A DNA stretch of 64,000 nucleotides from Populus alba (lineage: Eukaryota > Streptophyta > Magnoliopsida > Malpighiales > Salicaceae), in assembly GCF_005239225.2 (NCBI RefSeq), contig NC_133301.1:10416318-10480317 (forward strand), given 5' to 3'. Under the pieces are notes generated by a model. That model was given only the letters and a program-made list of their open reading frames with translations, had not been told where the DNA came from and searched no databases. The translations under genes were made by a program, and so were the position numbers. This document shows, one piece after another, positions 51,883 through 64,000 of the stretch. Position 1 is the stretch's first letter, and every line of letters begins with the position of its first letter.

Positions 51883-52643
51883 ATAAAAATCTTTCTTCCG
51901 AAATAATACATTTAAATAAATTTTTATGGCATATGATCAAGTCTCTCAAAAATAAATTATATTTGTATATTTTAGCATATTATAAAATCACAAAAAATAG
52001 TCTTTTTATTTTTACATGTATTTTTTTATTTAGTTTATTAAAGTCACGAGAACTTAAACTATATTTTAAAAATACCAACAAATTATTTTATTTGTTTTAA
52101 TATCAAAGATTATAAACTTATACATAAGATATATTTTTAATATTAAAACAAAAAAATTTTAATTTTAGAATGGCTAGGTTTTAACCTAATAAGATAATGA
52201 TCTTCTCACCAATAAAGATTTTTTTTTTAAAATTTTATACAAACTAATGATTAGAAAACAAAACAATATATTAGTTTCTATCAGACAAACAAATAACACA
52301 GTTTATTTTAGGTAAAATATATTAAAAATAATACATCATTTATATACATAATCATTTTCTTCTTCCAAACTCTTAAAACTAGTTATAATTTTTAATAATT
52401 AAAATACCATGCAGCAACCCCATTTCTTTTTTACTCATAGAAAATAAGAATTCATCATTCCTTTTTTTATTATAAAAAAGATCTCGATCTAAAACAACAA
52501 TCATCATTGTACCACACACGTGCAACCCTCGCAATGCTCTATAAGAATAAAACCTGCCGAAGACATGATGATGCTTTCTCCTTCAATTTTATCCCTTCTT
52601 CTGTTTCCTTGCTTTTCTCTTAGCTTCAAATGCTTCTAAGCTC
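51455..52643. other. segment present only in copy B
   Basis: Inserted relative to copy A between AGTAGCC and AAAACTCTGCTCC. The first 90 bp and the last 150 bp are GC-richer; the middle is AT-rich with (TC)n(TA)n at 51845-51882. At the right end a CTCTATAAG motif (52539) is followed by a CT-rich stretch ending TTTTCTCTTAG at 52622, and an ATG frame at 52565-52639 encodes 24 mostly hydrophobic residues. Whether this is a gene start, an intron end or neither cannot be told from sequence alone. Confidence 0.6.
51845..51882. repeat. compound (TC)n(TA)n microsatellite
   Basis: About eleven TC units followed directly by about eight TA units. Confidence 0.92.
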
Positions 52644-52837
52644 AAAAACTCTGCTCCTTTATCTGAGTTGATAACTCGTGACAAAATTATTGTCCACAGC
52701 ACATAGACGTGGCCTGGCAATATTTCTATTTGGCTGTCAGCTGTCATGGCCACATTATGATTGCACTAAACATTTTCCAAAATAATGATTGAACTTTATA
52801 GTGGTGGGTTGTGTCTATGATATTGATGTAGAGTGTG

Positions 52838-53030
52838 TTTGGATTATGGCTAAAACATTGCTTGTCAAATATTTAAAAATTGTTTTTATTTATAATTAAT
52901 TTTTTTAATTTTTTTTAATTTGCTGATATTAAAAATAATTTTTTAAAAAATAAAAAATATATTATTTTAATATATTTTTAAATAAAAATACTTTTTAAAA
53001 AATAATAATTATTACAAATATACTTGCAAG
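52838..53030. mobile_element. MITE-like AT-rich copy inside unit B
   Basis: Counterpart of 48195-48385, with small indels in the A and T runs. Confidence 0.55.
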
Positions 53031-53691
53031 GGGTATGCAGAACATAAAGATAACGTGGCAAGTTAAAAGTTTTCTTCTCTTTGATTATCCGTTTTATAAT
53101 ATAATTCAATTTATTTTGAAAAGTATTTTTAGATGTTTTTTTTATTTTAATATATTAATATTAAAACTGTAAAATATAAAAAAAATATTTTAATATATTT
53201 TTAATTAAAATATATTTTTGTAAAAGAACAACACCATGCACTACCTTACTAAATACACATTTATCTTTATATTTGAATGGTCTTGACTCTTGTTATCTTT
53301 GATACGAAGACAAATCATTCTTTCTCCCCGTTGTTTATATGACAATAGTTTTCTTTGAAAAGTTAATTAAATGGAATGGAAAGAGAATTATTTGTTTATA
53401 TTTGTAAATGTTATGAAAAATAAGTCGAAAAATAACTTTTAATATTTGGTTATGATATGAAAAATTAACTAAAAAATAAATTATTAATATTTTTTTCAAG
53501 TTTATTAAAAAAACAAAGACTCAATTTGATAGATAAAAAAAATTAAAGAAGGATAAAAATAAAAATATTTTTAATTTTATAAATTATTTGAAATAAAATA
53601 AATAATAATTAAAAGAATGAGGATCAAATTCGACGGATAAGAAAAATCTCAATCAAGAAAATTATAAGAGAAAAATAAATAGCAATTAAAA

Positions 53692-54833
53692 GAATAAAGA
53701 TCAAAATTAATATAAAAATAAAATTAAGTTAAATTTTAAAGGAAAAATTAAAAAAATTCAAAACAAAGCATATAGCAATAAAAATTTAAGGATTAAATTT
53801 GATATAATAAATAAATAATAGGATATTTTATTTTTTTCAGTTTTAAAAAAAAATGTTTTATATTAAAAATAAAAGGAAAATATTTTTATCTTGGCTGTTT
53901 TTTTTTTTGTTGACTGGAAATGTTTTTTCTTCTTGATCAACTTTGCTTAAAGTTGCCAAAAATTGGAAAGTCAAGAAAGTAGTATTTCTTAAAAGTGTTT
54001 AAAAAACACATAGAAGAGAAATATACGAGTTTCACGAGTTTTTTTTTTATATAAAAAATTAGACGTGAGAAAAAAATTATAAAGGAGTACAATTGTATTT
54101 ATTTATTATTTAAAAAAAATATATCCCACGGTTATCGTACACTCTAGTAACGCAATCAAGATTTTAATTGATTGCACTCTAACGAGTGTAAAATCTAAGA
54201 AAACATTAAAATATTTCCCAGACACGCAACCCTTAAAATACAAAAAATATTCAAAAGCTACTTTATTCTTATCGCAACATTTTAGATATTTTTAGTACTC
54301 ATTTGAAAATAACATAGCAACCAAAAATAACTTTCAAACTAGTAAACTAAGAAATAGTCAGAGAAATATCATAGTCCAGCTGATTGTGCTATTGAGAATA
54401 CCGCAAGTAGCGCAGCTAATAACGCAACCTACTGAAATTTTAAAATTTCAGTTCGGTGTCCGCCAGGTTCAGAACATGGATTCCGAGTTTTGACGGGATC
54501 AATTTTTTTAGAAAAAATTAAAATAATATTAAAAAATATTAAGAGATTGCAACTGGATCTTGCCAGGTCAACTCATCGGGTCACACTATATTTTTTCTTC
54601 TTTAATTTTTTTCAACTCAGCCTGGTTTCAGTCGCATATCGACTAAGTCCTGAGTCGACCCGCTGAGCTGGGCCGTTTTCAAATCTATGGTCGTGTAGCG
54701 CAGCAAATTAAATATCACGTATTGGATACACTATTAGAAGTATAGCAACTAGATGAATTGTGTTATTTTTTTTTAAATATATTAATTTACAAATTGTTTT
54801 TACTAACTATACTATTAAAATAAATTCCATGTA
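53692..54833. other. AT-rich intergenic DNA with a GTCAACTC/GTCGACCC repeat relic
   Basis: 54430-54690 is GC-richer and contains GGTCAACTCATCGGGTC, CTGAGTCGACCCGCTGAG and CCGCCAGGTTCAG. Related phrases occur at 31500-31580 and more weakly near 56680-56790, which points to one dispersed repeat family. No gene. Confidence 0.4.
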
Positions 54834-56405
54834 TAGGCGGACATGGATCCAGGATCCAATTTTAGTAGGGGCAAATTAATATAAGTATTTAACTAAATTA
54901 ATTAAAATTTTAAAATTAAAATTTTTAAATATAAAGTTTAAAAATTTACATATATTATAAAAAGATACTCCATAAAATTTTATTTTTATCTTATAATTAA
55001 CATACGCTCCTTATAAAACTTTATATGTTAAAAACGTTGTAGGATATTCTTATTAACAACACTTTTAAATATCTCTCTTTTTAATATAAATAACTAAATA
55101 ATCATTCAACCAATCATCCTTATAACTAACCATAAATTATTTATTTCAATCAACCAACATATAACCATAAATTATTTATTTGATTAATTTCTCACAGTCT
55201 AAATTGTTGGCTTTACTTCATCATAAACACCTAATTTTTCTTCTTCGGTTATGCTTTATTAATTTAAAGTCATTTACATCTTATTATATCCAAGAAACAC
55301 CACATTTTCACAATTTTACTTTTTTCTAATTTAACATTTAAGAATCCTAATTCAAAATTTAATGATTTTGCATAAATTTTATTAATCTTTACTTAAACTT
55401 ATACAATCGAGTTTATAACATCTTGCATGATAATGATATGAATTTTGAATGTTAACCAATTAAAGTTTTTTGCTCCTTTTTTTTTTTTTTTTACTTTTAA
55501 TATCATGGGTTTTCTCTTTCTACTCTTTTTTATTTTTTTCACTTGATTTTCCCCTTAATTTTTGAGTTGGATATGTTGAATACTCGCTCCCTCATCTATC
55601 TTGTCTTAAATCTTAGTTACTCTCCAGGATATTAGCGAGGAAGCTCTTAATTTTTTTCTCTTCTATTTTTTCAGCACTGGCTGACATTTTAAAAGGGAAG
55701 AAGAAGCTGAATTTCTAGTTTTCCTAGCTTATTTATGAAAATATCATTAATGAGCCTACATGTTATTTTTTGTTCGACTATTGATATACATGCATGACCT
55801 TCCCAAACTTAAATTACCCTAAAATTTTAAATCATTATAGGGCAATGTGTTCAAAGGCTCCTTGTAAAGTTTCAATCAAATTCGATGGTCAGATTAAGAG
55901 TCATGTTAAATATCATAAAACTAGTCAGTATATAATTTCACGTTAAAATTCAAATTTTCTTATTATTCAATCATTGCTAGAATCATATCAATTAATTTTT
56001 TAAGTTCTTAAGACCATTTTTTTTATTTTAAAATATATTTATTTTTCATTGCTAGAATTATATCAGTTATTTTACTAATTCCTCGAGATCATTTCTTTTT
56101 ATTCTAAACTTTTTTTATTTTATCTTTTTATTCATTACAAAACCACTATCATTTCATGATAATATTATCGATTTTTAACTAAGGTCTACACCAACACTTT
56201 TTTGCGTAGTTTTTTCTTAACTTTTATTTATAATTTTTATTATAATTCATCATAATTATTTCATCATTCTAAAAACATATCTATTTTAAATTTTTTTATA
56301 ATTTTTCTACCTATCAAAACTCCATTACTAATTTCAACATGATATTTTTTATTTTATCATGTGCCCACATTGCACACATGCCGGATCCGTCCATGCGTGC
56401 AGGCG
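54834..56405. mobile_element. possible 1.6 kb non-autonomous element
   Basis: The left end GGCGGACATGGATCCAGGATCC faces an inverted GCCGGATCCGTCCATGCG at the right (56381-56398); the arms share about 14 positions. The interior is AT-rich and non-coding. No target duplication was found, so the boundaries are tentative. Confidence 0.35.
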
Positions 56406-58039
56406 TTGAAATGTTTTAGTAAACACCATTTTTCACTTTTCAGCTCATGCATTATCTATTATTGAACAATATCTTTAACGAGGAAGAATTGTAATAAATA
56501 TACCTATCATCTTGTTTTGTTTTGTTTTTTTTATATAAATCACATTGCCACTGTCTATATCTAAATGTTTAATACTGACTATGTTATTTCCCGCATTATA
56601 CCGTGGATTAAAAAAAAAATTCGATGTAAAAAAAAAGTCTAAGTTATGAGGATTTTTTTTAATATTGTCATTAAATCTAATCCGACAAGTTAAATTTAAA
56701 AATTATTGACTTGAATTCCTGCTTTGTTCGGGTTTTAAATTAAACCATGTAAAAGTTATCTTGATATAATGTTGTTGACCTGACAGGTCCGAAGATGAAA
56801 AAAAAAAGAGAGAGAAAGAGAAGTAAATGATAAAAATAAAGGCTAGACATGTATGTCTAAAAACAACCTGGATAATCGCTAAAAAAGTTGTTGGATAACA
56901 TTTTTTCTTTTTAAACAATGAGAGGATAATGTATTGAATTGATTTAAGTCAATTTAAATTAATTTGTCAAACCCGTGATTTAAATTATGGATTTTAACTT
57001 GTTCAATAATATATTTTTTTATTTAATTATATGATAAAAACAAAAATATATCCAAAATCACTCAAATAGTAAAGATAAAACTGAAAAAGAAAAACTTATA
57101 AAATAATTCAATAAAAACATGATGTTAAAGATTAAAAAGTAACTAAAAAAAAGCTAAAGCCAATATTAGGTGTCTTGACAAGCAATGCCTTACAAAAGCA
57201 TAGGCCCATGAGCCTGGTATATTTATTTATTTTTATCTTTTATGATGGGTGTCAAAGATGGTTATTTGCCTTTTATTTTTTAGAAAAAAATGAAATAGTT
57301 AACAAGGGCAAACAATGTATTATAAGTTGCTACCCAACCCAAAATTCAACCATCAAACTAGAATGATTCTTTTTTAGCATGTTTATCACCATCAAACTCT
57401 CTTTATTAAATTAAACACGTAGACACCAAACTTGATTATTTTGGTTGTTAGAATCTTGACAACAAACTTTCTATCTCTTTCATTGTTTTTTTATGATTTT
57501 CTTTGTCCTTTTTTAAATTTAGAGACTAACAAATAAACAAAATGAATTTTTGACCAAAATAAAAATCCTCATGATTTTGGTGTGAGTCGTGCCTTTTCTC
57601 CATGTTTTATTTTTTAGTCTTTTATTTTTTTAATTTGGTATTTTTTTCCCCATAATCTCAACCCTAATTCTATCTAGTTAGGCTATAGAAGGATCTAATT
57701 GCAACAAAAGAAAGTTTGAAAATGAAAAGCAAATTTAAGGTGTTTCAATGTGAATTACCTAGGAAAAAACCCCAATTTTTTTAGTATATATATTAGTTAT
57801 TTTTATCCTTGAATGTTTATTATAGTTGATTATTTTTATTCCCCGTAGTATCATTTAATATTCAAGTATTAAAATAAGGTGAAAGAAAAATAATTTACTA
57901 TAATTGTACCAATTTAATTGTGGATAACTTGGTTAAGTTTCATGATTCGGTTGAAGATAGTTTGACTATGTGAAAGCTGAAGTTAGAATATAATAGTGTT
58001 AAAAAAATGGATTGCATTTTAATTTATTAATATAAAATC
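56406..58039. other. AT-rich intergenic DNA
   Basis: 56640-56800 shows the GTTGACCTGACAGGTCC repeat phrase also seen near 21010-21030. 57360-57480 and 57660-57770 resemble parts of the repeats near 18400 and 34200, the latter in opposite orientation. No gene. Confidence 0.4.
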
Positions 58040-58240
58040 TCAAAATTATGTAATTGTAATTGTGATTTTTCTTTTTGCGATTTAACCCACTTTTCAAATT
58101 AATTTTAACATAAAAAACGTAAAAATCAATTCATTTTTAGATATCTTTTAATAATTTTAATGTGTTAATATAAAAATAAAAATAAAAAATTATTTTAGTA
58201 GATTTTAATTACAAAAGACTTCTATAAAGACACATTACCA
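58040..58240. mobile_element. MITE-like AT-rich repeat copy
   Basis: Shows AATTTTAACATAAAAAACGT, TTTTAATGTGTTAATATAAA and ATTATTTTAGTAGATTTTAA in family order; ends poorly defined. Confidence 0.4.
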
Positions 58241-58587
58241 TAACGGAGCCTCCCCAGATAAACCACCACCACGCTTCACTTTTATTAGAATTTGGTAGCT
58301 AGTGACGTACCATAGATAGATATATTTTAAGGAAGGACATCCACACACGGAGTCTCTATTTATAATTGTATTATGATTAGATATTTTGTTGAAGTGTTCC
58401 GCTCTGAATATAATGATATTATTTTTAGGTTAATATATATGATTTATGATTATATATTTTGTTGTATTCTCCCACTTTAAATATTATTTTGATTTATCTG
58501 TGGAATGAGTAAAAACATTGAAAAACCAAGAAAACAAGAAAAAAAATAATTAAAAAAATTGAATCGTGAAAAAATTTTAAAAAAAAT

Positions 58588-58812
58588 AGATCGGTTCGGT
58601 TCAGTTTTATAAGCCTAAAACCAAAAAAAACCAAACTGAAAAAACCCGGAAAAAAACCAAGTTAAACTGAAAAAAATCAAGCTAATTCAGTTGTTGTCCT
58701 AAAAAAAGAATCAAAACTGGTCGGTTTGAACATGTTTTTGGTTTTTTTTTTAAATTTGATTTGGTTACTTTTTATTTATTTATAAAAACCGAACCGAACT
58801 GAAAATGATCAC
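58588..58812. repeat. foldback repeat with CGGTTCGGTT arms
   Basis: GATCGGTTCGGTTCAGTTTT at 58590-58609 faces AAAACCGAACCGAACTGAAA at 58785-58804. Internal AACCAAACTGAA-like phrases repeat. Non-coding; resembles a foldback or MITE family common in plant genomes. Confidence 0.6.
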
Positions 58813-59217
58813 CTAGATGTGTGTGGTCAATCATTTTTTGAGCTGACCTTTTTTTATTATTATTAATATTGGTATTTAGATCAACTTACACGTATCTCAA
58901 CTAATTTTACAGATCTTAAAATTAATATTTATATAAATTTTTAGTGATTTTGATATTTATAAAACTCAATTTAATAATATTAAAAACAAATTTAAAACTC
59001 ACCAGTTCAATTATATTTTTTAAAAGAAGCATAGGAGAGCACATTCATCCTCGGATAGATTTTGTCTAAATAGCAGAAAGTGACAAGCGAAATGAATTAT
59101 TAGTGGGAGGGAAGTGAAGTATATCCTTTCAATATTCCTAAGCCAAAGGAGGCAAAGAACACTGTTGATATCGACATATTCACGCACAGGGGACCAGGGC
59201 ACCTTACAACCTAATAG

Positions 59218-59390
59218 TGCTTTAATTGTGTTAATAATTGTTTTTTAAAATAATGTTTATTTAAATATACATTAAAAAAATTTAATTTATTTTTAATATC
59301 AATATTTTAAAATAATATAAAATTATAAAATAATTAATTTTAAAAAAATAAAAAAACTTTTTAACAGAAAAATAAACCCGTTATCAGTTT
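59218..59390. mobile_element. MITE-like AT-rich repeat copy
   Basis: Family core TTTTAATATCAATATTTTAA; ends AACAGAAAAATAAACCCG. Non-coding. Confidence 0.4.
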
Positions 59391-59399
59391 GTTTATCCT

Positions 59400-59690
59400 G
59401 CCAAAGTTTGATCGTGACAGGGGGGATGGATGTGCACATTACCCCCAAATAATTAACAGACAGAACCCCACGTGGCGGGTCCTTTCCTTCAACCCAGCTA
59501 TTATTTAATTAAATTAAAAAAATTAGAAATAAACGTTTTATCCATTTCGCGGACAGGAAAATGGACAAAAAGGAATCCTTCCTTACCGATCACCTCCTCC
59601 TCCACCGCCGAACACGGACAAATCTGTCCCTCCCCCTCTTTGTTGTTCCCTTTTTTCAACGGATTCTTATGACGCTCTTCCATCATTGCA
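59400..59690. other. GC-richer island, no credible gene
   Basis: Contains a G-box core (CCCACGTGGCGG, 59468-59479) and a CT-rich strand bias up to 59690, like a promoter or leader. The AT-rich MITE-like tract starts immediately after. No downstream exon follows, so it may be a relic of a regulatory region. Confidence 0.35.
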
Positions 59691-59694
59691 GTGA

Positions 59695-59850
59695 CACTTT
59701 TTGAAAAATATTAATTTAATATTTTTTATGTTTTTTATTAGGTTTGATATATCAATTTAAAAAATAAAAAAATTTTAAAATTAAAAAAATACTTTTAAAA
59801 AATATTTTTTTTTCTATTCATAAAAAATAAAATAATTAATATATAATTTT
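59695..59850. mobile_element. MITE-like AT-rich repeat copy
   Basis: Core TTGATATATCAATTTAAAAA and AATACTTTTAAAAAATATTT. Truncated or diverged at both ends. Confidence 0.35.
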
Positions 59851-60176
59851 TTTAATTAATATAAATGTTCGGTTAGTTTGACTTAATATTATGTATGATT
59901 AATAGGTAAAGTAATGGCTGCCATAGATATCTTGAGTTAGAGTTTTTAGTGTGTGTGTGTATCACATGTGAAAAATCCCTGAGTGCTGATTAAAAATCCG
60001 AACCTAGCGTTTGGAAAGCGAAGTGCGTGATTAGTGGGCGAATCATTATAAAAGTTCAACAATATTTCCTTTTCCTTGGATAGTGATTGTGAGATAATTT
60101 TGCAAAGGTCGTATTGTTCAAGCTTGTTTGGTTGAAATTAAATAAAGTTTTTAGAAAAAATTAACTTTTTTTTTTG

Positions 60177-60381
60177 AAGGTATTGAGAGTATAGTAACTA
60201 TTTTATTTTTAAATATTTTTTAAAAATATATTTAATGTGAAAAAATATTAAATTAATTTTTTTAATGTTTCATGATGATTTTGATATACTAATGTAAGAA
60301 TATATAAAAAAAAATTAAAAAACATTATCTTGATATTTTAAACAAAAACCACTTTCAAAAACACTTTATACCATGATACTA
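60177..60381. mobile_element. MITE-like AT-rich repeat copy
   Basis: Left end GGTATTGAGAGTATAGTAAC, core TTTTGATATACTAATGTAAG, right end CACTTTATACCATGATAC. The ends are partly complementary (GGTAT against ATACC). It directly abuts the Harbinger-like element at 60394. Confidence 0.55.
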
Positions 60382-60393
60382 AAAATATATTAA

Positions 60394-61197
60394 GGTTATG
60401 TTTGTTTCCCGAAAAATAATTTTTGAAAAATAATTTTCCAAACTTTTCTATATTTGTTTGTTATTAGAAAAGTTGGTCGACAAAAAACATTTTTCAGTCA
60501 AAGAAAAATTTAGCTTAGTTTCCAGGAAAGTGTTTTCCTGGAAACTTCGGCGGAAAACATTTTTCAGGAGTTGTGAGAAATTTAGAAATATCATATTATT
60601 TGCTAATTATATCAAATTTGATCCTCAAACTTTTGATTGTTATATATAATTTGTGTTGAATATTTATTTTTCAATTTTATCTCTTAAAATTTATTTTTTA
60701 TATTAACTTTGATCCTCATTTTTATAATTTTTATTTGCTTTTTTCTTATCATTTTTTTATTAAAATTTTTTATCTATCAAATTTGATCTTCATTCTTTTA
60801 ATTGTTATTTATTTTATTTGAAATAATTTATGAAATGTTAATTATTATTATTTTAATTTCTTCATCTTTCATTTTATTTTAATTTTTTAGATTTGATCTC
60901 TATTATTATGATTATTATTTATTTTATTTGAGATAATTTATGAAATTATATGTTTTTTTAATTTCATTCTCATTCAACTTTTTAATTTGTAAGATTTGTT
61001 CCTCATTATTTTAATAAATTTAAGAAAATAAAATATTAATAAGTTATTTTCCAGCTTATTTTTCATAACATAACTAAACACTGAGAAATGTTTTCCAACT
61101 TATTTTTCATTACATTACCAAACATCGAAAAATAATTCACTGTTTTTCAGAATTTAATTTATAAAAAGAAACTGTTTTCTAACAAACAAACATGGTC
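60394..61197. mobile_element. PIF/Harbinger (Tourist-like) MITE, 804 bp
   Basis: The left end GGTTATGTTTGTTT is matched by the inverted right end AAACAAACATGGTC (12 of 14). TAA flanks the element on both sides (60391-60393 and 61198-61200), the 3 bp target duplication usual for this superfamily. Subterminal sequences also pair: GGAAAACATTTTTCAG and GAAAAATAATTTT on the left against AAAATAATTCACTG and GAGAAATGTTTTCC on the right. No transposase. Confidence 0.82.
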
Positions 61198-61203
61198 TAA
61201 AGT

Positions 61204-61347
61204 GGTGTTTATTTGTGCAGTGACACAATCATGTCAGAACTAGACATCACCATTCATGAATAAGGTATATTTAAAAAAAATTATTTTAATATATTTTTAA
61301 ATAAAAAATAATTAAAAAAAATAATATCTCGACAACAAACACCACCA
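61204..61347. mobile_element. short MITE-like copy
   Basis: The left end GGTGTTTATTTGTGCAGTGAC and right end CGACAACAAACACCACC are inverted relative to each other (GGTGTTT against AAACACC). It lies 6 bp after the Harbinger-like element. Confidence 0.5.
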
Positions 61348-61959
61348 AGAATACTTAATTCTCTCTCTTTTTAAATGTTATGGAATAACATAATCACTAA
61401 AAACTCATTCATAATCTATTGGCTTCCGATCAAATTACCCATGTTAGGAAGTATTTTATAGTGTAGATTTCATCAAATGCTAACTTAAAATATTCAAATA
61501 TGAAATTAAGGACTAAAAAATAAATTAATTATTAAGTGCATGAACGAGGATACTAGATTAGCGCTGCTTCTGCTGCTAATAATATTACTTTTATAACAAT
61601 TATTATATCAAGAATTACAAGTGCTGCAGACCAGATTTCCAAACAAACTGAAAATAACAAGGGATATTTTTTTTCTTTTCTTTTCTCACTTCCAAAATTT
61701 GATGCCTACCAAGTAATTGTACCGTGTAGAACAACAGGGGCTTTGACCTTGCCTGCTACTAATAATAAGTATTTCTTTAAAGTTGTGTTTTTGTCGAGCA
61801 GACACATAGCAAACCACTACTCCAGAACTTGTTATTTAATCTCTATATATTTTGCTGTTTCTCCCTTTGATTTGTAAAGAAAGAAAGGTCAGGTTTAGGT
61901 TTCGGTTCGGTTTAGTTTGATATTCGAAGATCAGCAGAGAGAGATTAAGTCAACTAAGA
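61348..61959 (+). promoter_or_regulatory. NADP-malic enzyme promoter and leader
   Basis: A TATA box (CTATATATTT, about 61843-61852) lies 108 bp before the start codon; transcription probably begins near 61875-61885. The leader has no upstream ATG. Upstream to 61350 the DNA is AT-rich with no further recognised element. Confidence 0.6.
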
Positions 61960-63885
<1,926 letters not shown>

Positions 63886-64000
63886 GTGAGATTCTGTCTT
63901 TGCCATATGATTTTGTTCTTTCTTTTCCTTCTGCAGCATGGGAAAAAAAGAAAAGAAAAGAAAGAATTAGTCGATTATAAAAGACTTCGAGAAGTAGACT

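Larger units (their letters stand above)
49057..53691. repeat. duplicated unit, copy B (4.6 kb, with extra segments)
   Basis: Second head-to-tail copy. It carries everything in copy A in the same order, plus about 1.19 kb at 51455-52643 and a 57 bp hairpin segment near 51177-51233. The right edge is at AGCAATTAAAA (53691), after which the sequence differs from the A/B junction. Confidence 0.93.

Noticed and set aside
45651..53691. Reading the two duplicated units as the long terminal repeats of one element
   Set aside because: The copies abut directly with nothing between them and contain pol fragments themselves, which LTRs do not.
59472..59672. Open frames in the island upstream of NADP-ME
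   Set aside because: The plus-strand start is GTG; no downstream exon or known motif.

Overview
The window is nuclear DNA of a dicot plant. Genes have many short introns, the intergenic DNA is very AT-rich and full of small decayed transposon copies, and all six recognisable protein genes are plant housekeeping families. Protein similarity recalled from memory and the style of the short dispersed repeats suggest a woody eudicot, most likely poplar or another Salicaceae. That assignment is inference; no database was searched. All six genes read on the + strand.

Layout. 451-7124: 3' three quarters of CDC27B/HOBBIT, the APC3 subunit of the anaphase-promoting complex (5' end lies outside). 7796-14273: organellar Glu-tRNA(Gln) amidotransferase subunit A, ten exons. 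17137-17592: glucosamine-6-phosphate N-acetyltransferase, a single coding exon with a probable 5' UTR intron. 17593-26160: gene-poor, repeat-rich DNA. 26297-26941: intronless DUF761 protein gene. 26942-35200: gene-poor DNA. 35336-44721: golgin-84-like golgin candidate 1, 21 exons. 44722-61900: 17 kb without a convincing gene, dominated by a head-to-tail duplication of a 3.4 kb unit carrying a decayed Ty1-copia fragment, followed by a dense cluster of small elements. 61960-63885 and onward: cytosolic-type NADP-malic enzyme, cut by the window end.

The genes do not form a pathway. They serve cell-cycle proteolysis, organellar translation, UDP-GlcNAc synthesis, Golgi tethering and NADPH supply; DUF761 proteins are poorly understood. 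The points most worth following are the 3.4 kb tandem duplication with its internal differences between copies, three candidate GC-AG introns in two genes, a well-delimited 804 bp Harbinger/Tourist-like element with a TAA target duplication, and a short upstream ORF in front of GNA1. I found no sign of a new multi-gene system.
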